Source: Chthonomonas sp. UBA2362
Lineage (GTDB): Bacteria > Armatimonadota > Fimbriimonadia > Fimbriimonadales > Fimbriimonadaceae
NCBI GenBank assembly: GCA_002344135.1
Contig: DDTO01000004.1
Location: forward strand, 874,808 to 938,807
Length of the DNA stretch: 64,000 nucleotides
Reading direction: 5' to 3'
Shown: positions 16,596 through 24,343 of the stretch, one piece after another
Layout: every line of letters begins with the position of its first letter
Numbering within the stretch: position 1 is the stretch's first letter
Notes under the pieces: generated by a model
Told to the model about the DNA's origin: nothing
What the model saw: the letters and a program-made list of their open reading frames with translations, nothing else
The model's database searches: none
Position numbers and translations under genes: made by a program

Positions 16596-18280
16596 CCCCG
16601 ATCTTGCCTCTCATCGCGCTCCTTTGTGTCAGCACGGGGCAGGCTGTTCAGGGCGACCTGTCCATCGACAAGAACAAGCCGCGCCTCCGTCGACTCGACT
16701 TCGCGCCGTTCCAGACCGAGATTCGATCGCTCACCCCCTCGATCGAGGCCAAAGTGACCCGACTCCTGGCCCACGCCACGATCCTCGATGTCCAGACCGC
16801 CATGAAGCGGGGCGAGATCACGGCCGAAAGGCTGACCCTCTTCTTCCTCGCCCGAATCGAGCGTTACGACGAGAAGCTCCGATCCTACACAGAAATCAAC
16901 CCGAATGCCATGCGCGAGGCCCGGGCATCCGACGCACGTCGAAAAGCGAACAAGGCGAGGGGACCGCTGGACGGGATACCGCTGAGCATCAAGGACAACA
17001 TCGAAACGATGGGGCCGATGCACACCACTGCCGGCGCCGAGATTCTCCTCGACCACGTCGCGAAGGCGGACGCCGTCGTCGTGGCCAAGCTGGAGGCCGC
17101 GGGGGCGGTGCTGCTGGGAAAGGCCAACCTATCCGAGCTGGCCGGCGCCATCACCTACGGTTGGGGGATGGGCGGATCGAGCGCGGTCGCTGGGCAAACG
17201 AAGAACTCGTTTGGCGAGTTTCCGAGTGGCGGGTCGAGTTCGGGCTCGGCCGTATCGGTCTCCACCTTCCTCGCCATGGCGAGCATCGGCACCGAAACCG
17301 TCGGCTCGCTCATCACCCCCAGCGCGTGGAACGGCGTGGTCGGGATGAAGCCGAGCCTCGACCGCGTGAGTGGAAAGGGCATCGTTCCCCTCTACCGATT
17401 CAACGACTCGGCGGGTCCGATTACCAGGTCGGTCACGGACGCCGCAATCATCCTGGACGTGATCGAGGGCAAGGGCGCAGCCTACGTCTCGAAACTTCGA
17501 CGTACGGCCTTGGACGGAGTCGGGGTCGGACTCCTTTCCGACAGCTTCACCGGCGCCACCGGCAACGAGTCGGTGCTGCAGACCGCCGTTACGGGCCTCA
17601 CCGCCGCCGGCGCACGGCTTCATCCGGCGGTCATCCCCAAAGCAGGAGAAGACGCCTTGGCGATGTTCAACCGTGTCGTCGTCGCCGGGGCGAACTTCGA
17701 CATGATCGGCATGATCTCCCGCGTCAACCCGAGGGTACGGACCCTAAAGGACCTCCTCGCGTACAACGCCGCAGTGCCCGAGCGCAGAGCGCCGTTCGGC
17801 CAAGCCTTGTTGCAGGCTCAGAGCGAGAAGTCGAGTGACGTCACCCGAGCCCGATTCGAGTCGGATGCCCTGGCCTTTCGGAGGCTTACGGCTCGCGCCC
17901 TCGATGAAGCGTTCAGGAATTCTCGCAGTGCGGTGCTCGTGAGCCTGGATAACGTCGACTCGCTCTTCTACGCCTCCGCGGGCTACCCCGCCATCACGGT
18001 CCCCCTCGGACTTCGCAAGAGCGATGGAGGCTTCGTCGGTATGGCAGGAGTCGCGACCGCCGGCATGCCCGTCGGGATCACGTTCATCGGAAAACGCGGC
18101 CGAGACGCCGATCTGCTCGCCTACGCTTTTGCTTTCGAACAAGTAACCAAACTCCGCCCGACGCCATGGCCCCTCGACACCCTCGGCGTGGGGGAGATGC
18201 GCGAGGCCGAGTACGCGTCGGGGCGAGCGACTCTCCCGATCGTCGTCGAGCCATTGCGCCAAAGAGGGTTCACCTTGTGA
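16592..18280 (+). CDS. Secreted amidase-signature family hydrolase
   Basis: This 562-residue enzyme has the amidase signature fold (relatives: GatA, fatty-acid amide hydrolase), which hydrolyses amides through a Ser-cisSer-Lys triad. TTG 16592 is chosen because a signal-peptide-like stretch (LPLIALLCVS) follows at once, implying export. The catalytic lysine is in SIKDN (Lys134), the glycine/serine-rich signature is SGGSSSGSA (about 212-220), and the nucleophile is Ser239 in GTETVGSLITPS, which has Val where GatA has Gly. GatA of tRNA amidotransferase is cytosolic, and no gatB or gatC is adjacent, so a role in amide or peptide degradation is more likely. Confidence 0.88.
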   Translation: MTPILPLIALLCVSTGQAVQGDLSIDKNKPRLRRLDFAPFQTEIRSLTPSIEAKVTRLLAHATILDVQTAMKRGEITAERLTLFFLARIERYDEKLRSYTEINPNAMREARASDARRKANKARGPLDGIPLSIKDNIETMGPMHTTAGAEILLDHVAKADAVVVAKLEAAGAVLLGKANLSELAGAITYGWGMGGSSAVAGQTKNSFGEFPSGGSSSGSAVSVSTFLAMASIGTETVGSLITPSAWNGVVGMKPSLDRVSGKGIVPLYRFNDSAGPITRSVTDAAIILDVIEGKGAAYVSKLRRTALDGVGVGLLSDSFTGATGNESVLQTAVTGLTAAGARLHPAVIPKAGEDALAMFNRVVVAGANFDMIGMISRVNPRVRTLKDLLAYNAAVPERRAPFGQALLQAQSEKSSDVTRARFESDALAFRRLTARALDEAFRNSRSAVLVSLDNVDSLFYASAGYPAITVPLGLRKSDGGFVGMAGVATAGMPVGITFIGKRGRDADLLAYAFAFEQVTKLRPTPWPLDTLGVGEMREAEYASGRATLPIVVEPLRQRGFTL

Positions 18281-18309
18281 GCAGGTAAGTTGACGCGGAG
18301 ACTCGCTTG

Positions 18310-18315
18310 TATTAC
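18310..18315 (+). promoter_or_regulatory. -10 element of the small ORF-fic operon, leaderless type
   Basis: TATTAC, five bases, ATG 18321. This supports the 53-codon ORF at 18321 as a real first cistron. Confidence 0.45.
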
Positions 18316-18320
18316 CGAAG

Positions 18321-18482
18321 ATGAACGAAGCCGAACGAGCCCTGCCGGCAGCGCCTGCCACGAATCCCCTCCAAGTCTGCATCCATCTTTGGACGAGGGC
18401 GTTCGCTGGGCCGCTTGAGATAAGCGATCGCCTGCGGAGGGAGCTTGACTTCGAGTTCGAGGGCCGGGAGTGGGTGCTTTGA
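18321..18482 (+). CDS. Small protein of unknown function upstream of fic
   Basis: A 53-residue ORF, MNEAERALPAAPATNP at the N-terminus and ending EFEGREWVL. It has an -10-like element five bases before its ATG, and its TGA stop overlaps the likely TTG start of fic (TTGA), so the two would be translationally coupled. Class I Fic proteins have a small separate antitoxin, but the Fic protein here already carries an inhibitory helix and this peptide lacks the (S/T)xxxE(G/N) motif. No family is recognised. It may be a leader cistron or a second regulator. Confidence 0.45.
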   Translation: MNEAERALPAAPATNPLQVCIHLWTRAFAGPLEISDRLRRELDFEFEGREWVL

Positions 18483-19894
18483 GCGAACGCGTCGAAGAGG
18501 TTTGGCCGAGTTCAGGGATTAGGGACTTGCCGGAAGACTGGCGCGAGTTTGCCATCCCAGCAATGCGCGACATCGAGAATCTCTGGAGGGAGCGAAAGGA
18601 GAGGCTCTTAGGTTCCGAAGAACTCAAAACCTTCACCGAGCGCCTCCATCGCGAATGGGCCCTAGAGACCGGACAGATCGAGAACCTCTATGACATCGAA
18701 CGAGGCGTGACCCAGACGCTCATCGAACAGGGGTTCGATGCGGCCCTCATGCCGCATGGGTCGGTCGACAAGGATCCCGAGTACATCCAGGCACTGCTAA
18801 ACGACCAGCAAGCGGCCTTGGAGGGCCTCTTTAGTTTCGTGCGTCAGGAAAGACCCCTCAGCACGAGTTACATTAAAGAGCTTCAAGCCGCGATGTGCCG
18901 GAGCCAAACGAAAGTCGCGGTTATGGATAACAGCGGCCACCGCTTCGAAACCGAGCTGCTGAAGGGAGAATACAAGAAGCTGCCCAACTACCCGAAGCGA
19001 AATGGGACCACCTATCATTACTGCCCGCCGGAACATGCCGCCGCCGAGATGGACCGCTTGGTGGCGATGCACCTCGCGCACCAAGGGCAGGATGTCGCGC
19101 CAGAGGTCGAAGCGGCGTGGCTGCATCACAGATTCACGCAGATCCACCCCTTCCAGGACGGCAATGGCCGCGTGGCCCGCGCACTGGCATCGCTCGTGCT
19201 GATCCGCGCCGGGCTCTTTCCGATGGTTGTGAGCCGCGACGATAAGGCAATCTACATCGAATCGCTCGAGCGAGCCGACCACGGCGACTTGAGGTCCCTG
19301 ATCTTCCTCATCGCTCGGGAGCAGCAGAGCCGCTTCAGCCGGGCCATGACGATCTCCGCGGCAGTCGCCCCGCCAGAGGACAACGTCAAAGAAGCTGCAA
19401 GCCGATATGGGGAAGCGATAGAGCACACACGCAAGGCGCGCGAGGCTCGGCAGGGCCAGTTTGTTAAGGACTTGAATCGCATCATAATGCCCGGCTTGGA
19501 GATCGCTGCTCAGGCGGCCACGCGAGAACTGATGCGCATTGACCCTCAAGCGAGGGTAAGCATCGTGACAAGGGCCAATTTTGACGCGCCGAATGACCTA
19601 CAGCAACAGCTCGGAGTGCGGGTCGGCCGACCCTCGATGTTCGCCGACATCCTCATCAAGAGTTCGCAAGTAAGTCGTTACGCGGTGCTTGTCGTGGCAG
19701 CCGTCCTCGACGAAATGGACCCCGGCGTTGCCACCTTCGTGTTTGCTCGATACGAAGACGACGTCGAGGTAATCATGCCCGTCCGGGTCTGGCAGGAGGC
19801 CGATGAGGTGAATCGTCACCCAGACCGAGGACTGAAGTGGGCTGAAGCGGCCCTGACGGAAACCCTAAACTACTTTCGAAAGAAGTTCGCGTGA
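18479..19894 (+). CDS. Fic family protein, self-inhibited (class II-like)
   Basis: This 471-residue protein has the Fic/DOC core that transfers AMP or a related group from a nucleotide to target hydroxyls. The full motif HPFQDGNGRVAR starts at His223. An N-terminal helix holds TGQIEN (Thr64 to Asn69), matching the (S/T)xxxE(G/N) inhibitory motif that blocks ATP binding in class II Fic enzymes; Glu68 would be the inhibitory glutamate. The ~190 residues after the core are not recognised and could select the target. TTG 18479 is preferred over GTG 18470 because a GGGAG sequence sits nine bases before it and only overlapping against the GTG. The target protein is unknown. Confidence 0.88.
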   Translation: MSERVEEVWPSSGIRDLPEDWREFAIPAMRDIENLWRERKERLLGSEELKTFTERLHREWALETGQIENLYDIERGVTQTLIEQGFDAALMPHGSVDKDPEYIQALLNDQQAALEGLFSFVRQERPLSTSYIKELQAAMCRSQTKVAVMDNSGHRFETELLKGEYKKLPNYPKRNGTTYHYCPPEHAAAEMDRLVAMHLAHQGQDVAPEVEAAWLHHRFTQIHPFQDGNGRVARALASLVLIRAGLFPMVVSRDDKAIYIESLERADHGDLRSLIFLIAREQQSRFSRAMTISAAVAPPEDNVKEAASRYGEAIEHTRKAREARQGQFVKDLNRIIMPGLEIAAQAATRELMRIDPQARVSIVTRANFDAPNDLQQQLGVRVGRPSMFADILIKSSQVSRYAVLVVAAVLDEMDPGVATFVFARYEDDVEVIMPVRVWQEADEVNRHPDRGLKWAEAALTETLNYFRKKFA

Positions 19895-20059
19895 CCACTT
19901 GAGAACTTTGCCGATACCCGCGGCCTTCCCCGAGCAGCCAAGGCCAAGCTCCGCCGGCATAGTCCTCAGCTTCCGTGGAGTGAAAGAACCTATGCGCGCT
20001 CACAGACCCGTAACGCTTCGAGCCTTAATCCGCAAAGGCCGAGGCATGGAGAGCGAATC

Positions 20060-20719
20060 TCACCCCACCCGCACCACGCCCGCCGGAAGCACCGCCCCTG
20101 CCTGCCCCGTCGCCACGAGGACGAACCGGTAGGCAGCCGCATACCAGCCCCCGACCTCGGCCGGAACCACGACCTCCGAACCCGAAAACGACACAAAACC
20201 CTGCGAGCGGAACTTCTGGGGGTACGCGCGCGAGACCGCCGTCCGCACCGGCTGCAGCAGCAACTCGGTCACGACCCCCGCCGCGTTCGGCCCCGAGCCG
20301 ACGAACCGCACCGCGCCCTGCTCGCCGCTCGCGCTCACCGACACCGCATCGCCCCCGAACGCCGTCTCCGGCGGATCGCGAGGCACCACGCTCCCGGGGC
20401 TCACTTGCAGGAACTTCGTCGCGAGCCGCACGAACAGCCGCTGCCCGCTCGGCCCCAGCAGACGCCCGTCCCCCGGCTCGCGCCCGCCGGTGGCCTCCGC
20501 GAAGTCGTTCCACGCCTCGATCTGCGCGGCCGTCAAGGACCGCCACGCCGCGGCAGCCAACCGCATTCGCTGCCGCACCGCCATCTGCGCTTCGGTCTGC
20601 GGATCGGTGGGAATCACGTAGTCCCGCACGCTCACTCCGTAGGGCGTTCTCACGAACACCGCATTCCCCACCTTCCCCCTCAGCCCCGCTTCGAGGATCG
20701 ACGTTTGCACGAGTCCCAT
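20060..20719 (-). CDS. Uncharacterised ~220-residue protein, DUF6266-like architecture (paralog 1)
   Basis: A 219-residue protein of unknown function. The N-terminus (LRGKVGNAVFVRTPYGVSVR, then VIPTDPQTEAQ) recalls the DUF6266 type, where GKxGxxV is followed by a P-x-T-x-x-Q stretch and a helical segment. The C-terminal half is beta-rich. It is clearly paralogous to the protein at 34563-35261: shared blocks are SGPNAAGVVTELLLQP versus SGPNASGVTTELLLQP, and GWYAAAYRFV versus GYYAAAYRFV. A third, broken copy is at 40161-40240. No signal peptide or membrane segment is visible. Start ATG 20719 is supported by a GATAAC hexamer six bases upstream. Confidence 0.7.
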   Translation of the reverse strand: MGLVQTSILEAGLRGKVGNAVFVRTPYGVSVRDYVIPTDPQTEAQMAVRQRMRLAAAAWRSLTAAQIEAWNDFAEATGGREPGDGRLLGPSGQRLFVRLATKFLQVSPGSVVPRDPPETAFGGDAVSVSASGEQGAVRFVGSGPNAAGVVTELLLQPVRTAVSRAYPQKFRSQGFVSFSGSEVVVPAEVGGWYAAAYRFVLVATGQAGAVLPAGVVRVG

Positions 20720-20725
20720 ACCCGG

Positions 20726-20731
20726 GTTATC
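20726..20731 (-). promoter_or_regulatory. -10 element of the DUF6266-like gene, leaderless type
   Basis: On the minus strand GATAAC, six bases, ATG 20719. Confidence 0.4.
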
Positions 20732-20770
20732 GGTCGTTCACCGTGAGAACTGCAGTCGGCTCGGGGCTGT

Positions 20771-20812
20771 CCGAAGGTGTTCCCTAGGAACGTTCCTAAG
20801 GAACACCTTCGG
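20771..20812. promoter_or_regulatory. 42-bp near-perfect palindrome between divergent genes
   Basis: CCGAAGGTGTTCC (20771-20783) pairs exactly with 20800-20812, and the 16-base centre (CTAGGAACGTTCCTAA) is itself palindromic except for one pair. Such long symmetric sites are typical of operators for dimeric repressors or of cruciform-forming sequences. It lies 60-100 bp before mntA and about 50 bp before the divergent gene. Confidence 0.6.
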
Positions 20813-20871
20813 AGCGGCCTGGGGCGGCTGGGGGTCTATCGGGGTTCCGCGAGGCCACGCGTCGCCTTCAT

Positions 20872-20877
20872 CATAAT
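20872..20877 (+). promoter_or_regulatory. -10 element of mntA-hepT, leaderless type
   Basis: CATAAT, seven bases, ATG 20885. The hexamer contains the start of the alternative ATG at 20876, which argues for 20885. Confidence 0.5.
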
Positions 20878-20884
20878 GAGGATC

Positions 20885-21175
20885 ATGTCGCTTCGCGCCC
20901 AGCTTATGGAGCTACGCCCGGAAATCCTGCGCATCGCCGCAGAACACGGGGCGCGTAACGTACGCCTCTTCGGCTCCGTGGCACGCGGTGAGGACGGGCC
21001 CGAGAGCGACCTCGACCTGCTCGTGACCTTCGATCCCGATCGCAGTCTGATGGATCATGCCGCATTGGTCGAAGCCCTGCAAGACCTCTTGGGGCGTCCG
21101 GTCGAGATTGCGAACGAGCGTGGGATCAAGCCGCGCTTCCGGCATCGAATACTTTCCGAGGCAGTGGTCTTGTGA
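20885..21175 (+). CDS. mntA: MntA-type nucleotidyltransferase antitoxin
   Basis: This 96-residue minimal nucleotidyltransferase has the DNA-polymerase-beta-type motif GSVARGEDGPESDLD (Gly30-Ser31, Asp42, Asp44), the GSx10DxD signature of MNT antitoxins. In characterised MntA/HepT pairs, the enzyme adds AMP to a tyrosine near the active site of the HEPN toxin and inactivates it. The stop overlaps the hepT start (GTGA), so the two are translationally coupled. A palindrome upstream may be an operator. The neighbouring HicB, DUF433 and type I restriction genes place it in a defence island. Confidence 0.9.
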   Translation: MSLRAQLMELRPEILRIAAEHGARNVRLFGSVARGEDGPESDLDLLVTFDPDRSLMDHAALVEALQDLLGRPVEIANERGIKPRFRHRILSEAVVL

Positions 21176-21516
21176 GAATGGTTCGAGATCACCTCGAAGA
21201 CATTCTGGAAGCCATCCACCGCATCGCCGAAGAGGCGAACCTGGGACGCGAGCATTTCATGGCCGACCGTCGCTCCCAGGTCTGGATGGTCCATCATATT
21301 CAGATCATCGGGGAGGCCGTAAGATCGATCAGCGACCAACTGAAGACGATGGACCCGGATTACCCCTGGTCCCAAGTCGTCGGAATGCGGCATATTCTCG
21401 TACACGACTACTTCGGCATCGACCTCGACGAAGTTTGGAACGTCGTGGAGAAGGACATACCCGAACTCGATGTCCGAGTTCGCCGTCACCTGGAGGCATT
21501 GGGTGACGAAGCCTGA
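21172..21516 (+). CDS. hepT: HEPN domain RNase toxin HepT (DUF86)
   Basis: This 114-residue HEPN-domain protein is the toxin of an MntA/HepT pair. The RNase motif R-x4-H-x-Y is intact: RHILVHDY, with Arg73, His78 and Tyr80. The tyrosine is the residue modified by MntA in studied systems. In known pairs the dimer cleaves RNA (tRNA or mRNA) when not AMPylated and can act in phage defence or growth control. It starts at GTG 21172 inside the mntA stop. All residues expected for activity are visible, so this toxin is probably functional. Confidence 0.9.
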   Translation: MRMVRDHLEDILEAIHRIAEEANLGREHFMADRRSQVWMVHHIQIIGEAVRSISDQLKTMDPDYPWSQVVGMRHILVHDYFGIDLDEVWNVVEKDIPELDVRVRRHLEALGDEA

Positions 21517-21534
21517 AGCCGCAAGCCCTGTAGC

Positions 21535-21765
21535 CTAGAACGCGGGCGCGATGCGCTCGATGAGCGTTTGCGGGCCTTTGTCCCGCTGGGCCACCTCGCG
21601 GCGATAGGCAATCAGCACGCGCAGGGCGTCCAAAACCATCTCACGGGCTTCTTCGATGGTCTCGCCTTCCGAGACAGCGCCTGGTATCTCCGGAATGAAG
21701 GCGGTATATCCCCCCTCTTCCGCAGGTTCGAACACGATGGTGAGCTCACCGTCCACTTGTCTCAC
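21535..21765 (-). CDS. HicB-family antitoxin-like protein, no adjacent HicA
   Basis: This 76-residue protein has the partial RNase H-like HicB fold: LTIVFEPAEEGGYTAFIPEIPGAV, then GETIEEAREMVLDAL. HicB normally neutralises the HicA mRNA interferase and represses the operon. No HicA-sized ORF lies next to it on this strand, and it lacks a C-terminal DNA-binding domain, so it is an unpaired HicB. The nearest HicA-like gene is at 25415, on the other strand. The GTG start at 21765 is the only one in frame near the fold. Confidence 0.75.
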   Translation of the reverse strand: MRQVDGELTIVFEPAEEGGYTAFIPEIPGAVSEGETIEEAREMVLDALRVLIAYRREVAQRDKGPQTLIERIAPAF

Positions 21766-21819
21766 ATCATACGTCCGTCAAGACGGCCCAAGATACGCCG
21801 GAACGTCGATGCCCAAGTG

Positions 21820-21825
21820 TACAAT
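21820..21825 (+). promoter_or_regulatory. -10 element of the DUF433 gene, leaderless type
   Basis: TACAAT, six bases (CCGCTC), ATG 21832; almost the same string as before trmFO. Confidence 0.55.
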
Positions 21826-21831
21826 CCGCTC

Positions 21832-22053
21832 ATGGACGTACGAGGGATCATCACGATCGAGCCAGGCAAGCGCGGGGGCAGGCCCTGTGTCCGCGGGATG
21901 CGAATCGCGGTCGCGGATGTGCTGGGTTGGCTCGCTGCCGGCATGTCGCACGCCGAAGTGATGGCCGATTTCCCGGAACTCACGGAGCAGGACATTCGAG
22001 CGTGCCTCGCCTTTGCCGCCGAGCGTGAGACGCGAACCGTCACCCCAGCATGA
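21832..22053 (+). CDS. DUF433 domain protein (antitoxin-like)
   Basis: This 73-residue DUF433 protein has the typical KRGGRPCVRGMRIAVADVLG core, then GMSHAEVMADFPELTEQDI, a helix-turn-helix-like fold. DUF433 genes are often antitoxins paired with a downstream PIN-like DUF5615 toxin that begins with an MrxLfDEN sequence. Here an ATG overlaps the DUF433 stop (ATGA at 22050-22053) and opens only a ~31-codon frame beginning MRQLF, with no acidic PIN residues. The toxin therefore seems lost or never present. Start fixed by the leaderless promoter and domain start. Confidence 0.8.
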   Translation: MDVRGIITIEPGKRGGRPCVRGMRIAVADVLGWLAAGMSHAEVMADFPELTEQDIRACLAFAAERETRTVTPA

Positions 22054-22325
22054 GGCAGCTGTTCGCCCTGAAATCGTCCTACGGCGCCAATGGAATCGCC
22101 GCCTCGGGCCCCCGCCTAACCGATCCTACAGACCCTGTCGGATAAGGCGGAACGGCCATGACCGCAGACTCCTTCCCCGCTCTACCGTCGATCTGAAAGG
22201 ATGTTGCCAAACCGCCGCATCCGTGTCGGCAGGAACCGGCCGCTAGGATAAGATAGCCCCACCACGGCGACGAGACGCGCCAGGGATGGACCGCGCTCGG
22301 GACGCCTTGGAACCCGCCGAGCGCT
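22054..22325. other. Intergenic region before the restriction-modification locus
   Basis: No supported gene. The first ~95 bases hold the short MRQLF frame, a possible remnant of a DUF433 partner toxin. Near 22242 TAGGAT and TAAGAT hexamers could form the hsdM promoter, giving a 5' leader of roughly 60-70 bases, unlike the leaderless genes. Confidence 0.4.
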
Positions 22326-24305
22326 ATGCCCGACCATACCTACTTCGCGAACCTCATCTGGCAGATCGCGGACCTTCTCCGCGGTCCCTACCGGCCGCCC
22401 CAATACGAGCGGGTCATGCTCCCCATGACCGTCCTGCGGCGATTCGATTGTGTGCTGGCGGAAACGAAAACTCAGGTCCTCGCCGAAGCCGAACGCCTCG
22501 AAGCCAAGGGCATGAGCGGCGAGGCCCTCGAAGCGCAGCTGAACCGAATCTCGGGGCAACGCTTCCACAACCGCTCCAAACTCGACTTCGAGGGGCTCAA
22601 GGCCGACCCGAACGCCATCGCCCAACACTTGGCCGCCTACATCCGGGGCTTCTCCGCCAACGTCCAGAAGATCTTCGACAACTTCGAGTTCGAAGCCGAG
22701 ATCGCGAAGATGAACGAGGCGGGCATCCTCTACATGGTCGTCTCCAAGTTCTGCGACGTCGACCTCCACCCCCGCTCCGTTCCCAACGCCCAGATGGGCC
22801 TCATCTTCGAACACCTCATCCGCCGTTTCAACGAGCTCGCCAACGAAACCGCTGGCGACTACTTCACCCCCCGCGAGGTCATCCGGCTCATGGTGAACAT
22901 CCTCTTCATGGAAGACGACGACCTCCTCGCCACGCCGGGCACCGTGCGCACGCTGCTCGACCCCGCTTGCGGCACGGGAGGCATGCTCGCCGAGGCCCAA
23001 AACTACCTCCGTGAGCACCACCCGGCCGCGAAGCTCTACGTCTACGGCCAGGACTACAACAAGCGCGCCTACGCCACCGCCGCCTCCGACATGCTCATGA
23101 AACAGGTCGACCACAACGGCGCGGGCAACAACGTGAGGTTCGGAGACAGCCTCGTCGACGATCAGTTCGCAGGCGAAAAGTTCGACTACTTCCTCACGAA
23201 CCCGCCGTTCGGGGTCGACTGGAAGCGCCAGAAGACCGAAATCGAACACGAGCACGAGCGACGGGGCTTCGAGGGGCGGTTCGGGGCCGGGCTGCCGCGG
23301 GTGAACGACGGCTCGCTCCTCTTCCTCCAGCACATGTGGGCCAAGCGCGAGGAGGTGGACCCCGCCAAGAAGAAAACCGGATCGCGCCTGGCGATCGTCT
23401 TCAGCGGCTCGCCGCTGTTCTCCGGAGGCGCCGGCTCCGGGGAAAGCAACATCCGCAAGTGGCTCATCGAGAACGACTGGCTCGAAGCCATCATCGCCCT
23501 GCCCGAGCAGATGTTCTACAACACGGGGATCGGGACGTACGTCTGGATCGTCACCAACCGTAAGGAGGAGCGCCGTCGCGGCAAGATTCAGCTCCTCGAT
23601 GCCCGCGAGATTTGGACGCCCGGCGGCAGCGCGGACAGCAAGAAGAGCCTCGGCGACAAACGGCGGCACATGAGCGCCGCGCAGATCGAGGACGTGGTAC
23701 GGCTGTACGGGCGATTCGAGGACGGCGAGCGGAGCAAGATCTTCGACAACGCAGACTTCGGCTACACGCGGGTGACCGTCGAACGCGCGTTGCGCTTGCG
23801 CTATCGCATGTCGCTCGAGGACAAGGCGCGGTTCCTCGATGCCATGCCTCACCTGCTGGCCGACGTCCAGGCGATCGATGAAGGGCTCGGGAGAGAGCCC
23901 CGCCTCGACTGGGAGGCAACCTGGACCGAGATCGAAGCGCTGCTCAAGCGGCGCGGCTCGAAATGGAAAGCGCCGGAGGTCAAGCTCTTCCGCTCCGTCT
24001 TCACCCAGTCCGATCCCGAGGCCGAGCCGGTGCGGTCAGGGACGGGCTTCGAGCCCGACCCCGACTTGCGGGACTTCGAGAACGTGCCCTTGAAGGAGAG
24101 CGTGGAAGCGTACTTCGAGCGCGAGGTCCGGCCCCACGTGCCCGACGCCTGGATGGACCGGAGCAAGGACAAGGTCGGCTACGAGATCAACTTCAACCGG
24201 CACTTCTACAAGTACACGCCCCCGAGACCGCTCGAAGAGATCGACGCGGACCTGAAGGCGGCGGAAGAGGAGATTCTGAGGCTGCTCAAGGAGGTGACCT
24301 CATGA
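22326..24305 (+). CDS. hsdM: Type I restriction-modification DNA methyltransferase HsdM
   Basis: This 659-residue N6-adenine methyltransferase subunit works with HsdS to methylate the target and, with HsdR, forms the restriction complex. The N-terminal helical domain (about 1-165) is followed by GDYFTPREV, the SAM-binding motif DPACGTGG (about 212-219), and the catalytic NPPF motif (about 292-295). The C-terminal region ends in EEEILRLLKEV. The gene appears intact. Its stop overlaps an ATG (ATGA), the usual hsdM/hsdS junction, but here hsdS lies 3.1 kb further on, behind five inserted genes. A fragment of a second hsdM 3' end is at 25765-25812. Confidence 0.95.
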   Translation: MPDHTYFANLIWQIADLLRGPYRPPQYERVMLPMTVLRRFDCVLAETKTQVLAEAERLEAKGMSGEALEAQLNRISGQRFHNRSKLDFEGLKADPNAIAQHLAAYIRGFSANVQKIFDNFEFEAEIAKMNEAGILYMVVSKFCDVDLHPRSVPNAQMGLIFEHLIRRFNELANETAGDYFTPREVIRLMVNILFMEDDDLLATPGTVRTLLDPACGTGGMLAEAQNYLREHHPAAKLYVYGQDYNKRAYATAASDMLMKQVDHNGAGNNVRFGDSLVDDQFAGEKFDYFLTNPPFGVDWKRQKTEIEHEHERRGFEGRFGAGLPRVNDGSLLFLQHMWAKREEVDPAKKKTGSRLAIVFSGSPLFSGGAGSGESNIRKWLIENDWLEAIIALPEQMFYNTGIGTYVWIVTNRKEERRRGKIQLLDAREIWTPGGSADSKKSLGDKRRHMSAAQIEDVVRLYGRFEDGERSKIFDNADFGYTRVTVERALRLRYRMSLEDKARFLDAMPHLLADVQAIDEGLGREPRLDWEATWTEIEALLKRRGSKWKAPEVKLFRSVFTQSDPEAEPVRSGTGFEPDPDLRDFENVPLKESVEAYFEREVRPHVPDAWMDRSKDKVGYEINFNRHFYKYTPPRPLEEIDADLKAAEEEILRLLKEVTS

Positions 24306-24343
24306 AACGGGTAGAAGTGTCTAGAACCGGGGAACTCCGATGA
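24302..24343 (+). other. 13-residue mini-ORF bridging hsdM and the next gene
   Basis: ATG 24302 overlaps the hsdM stop as ATGA, reads MKRVEVSRTGELR, and its TGA overlaps the next ATG (24340), again as ATGA. It may couple translation of the two genes, or be the relic 5' end of a gene once fused to hsdM. Confidence 0.35.

Noticed and set aside
18470..18478. GTG 18470 as fic start
   Set aside because: The GGGAG sequence ends directly at this codon, too close to serve; TTG 18479 has proper spacing and overlaps the upstream stop.
20777..20884. Longer mntA start at 20777
   Set aside because: It would begin inside the palindrome and pass through the -10; the MNT fold begins after ATG 20885.
22182..23852. 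556-codon minus-strand frame
   Set aside because: Complement of hsdM; amino acid content (Val, Glu, Asp, Leu rich) is that of a codon-mirrored shadow and shows no domain.
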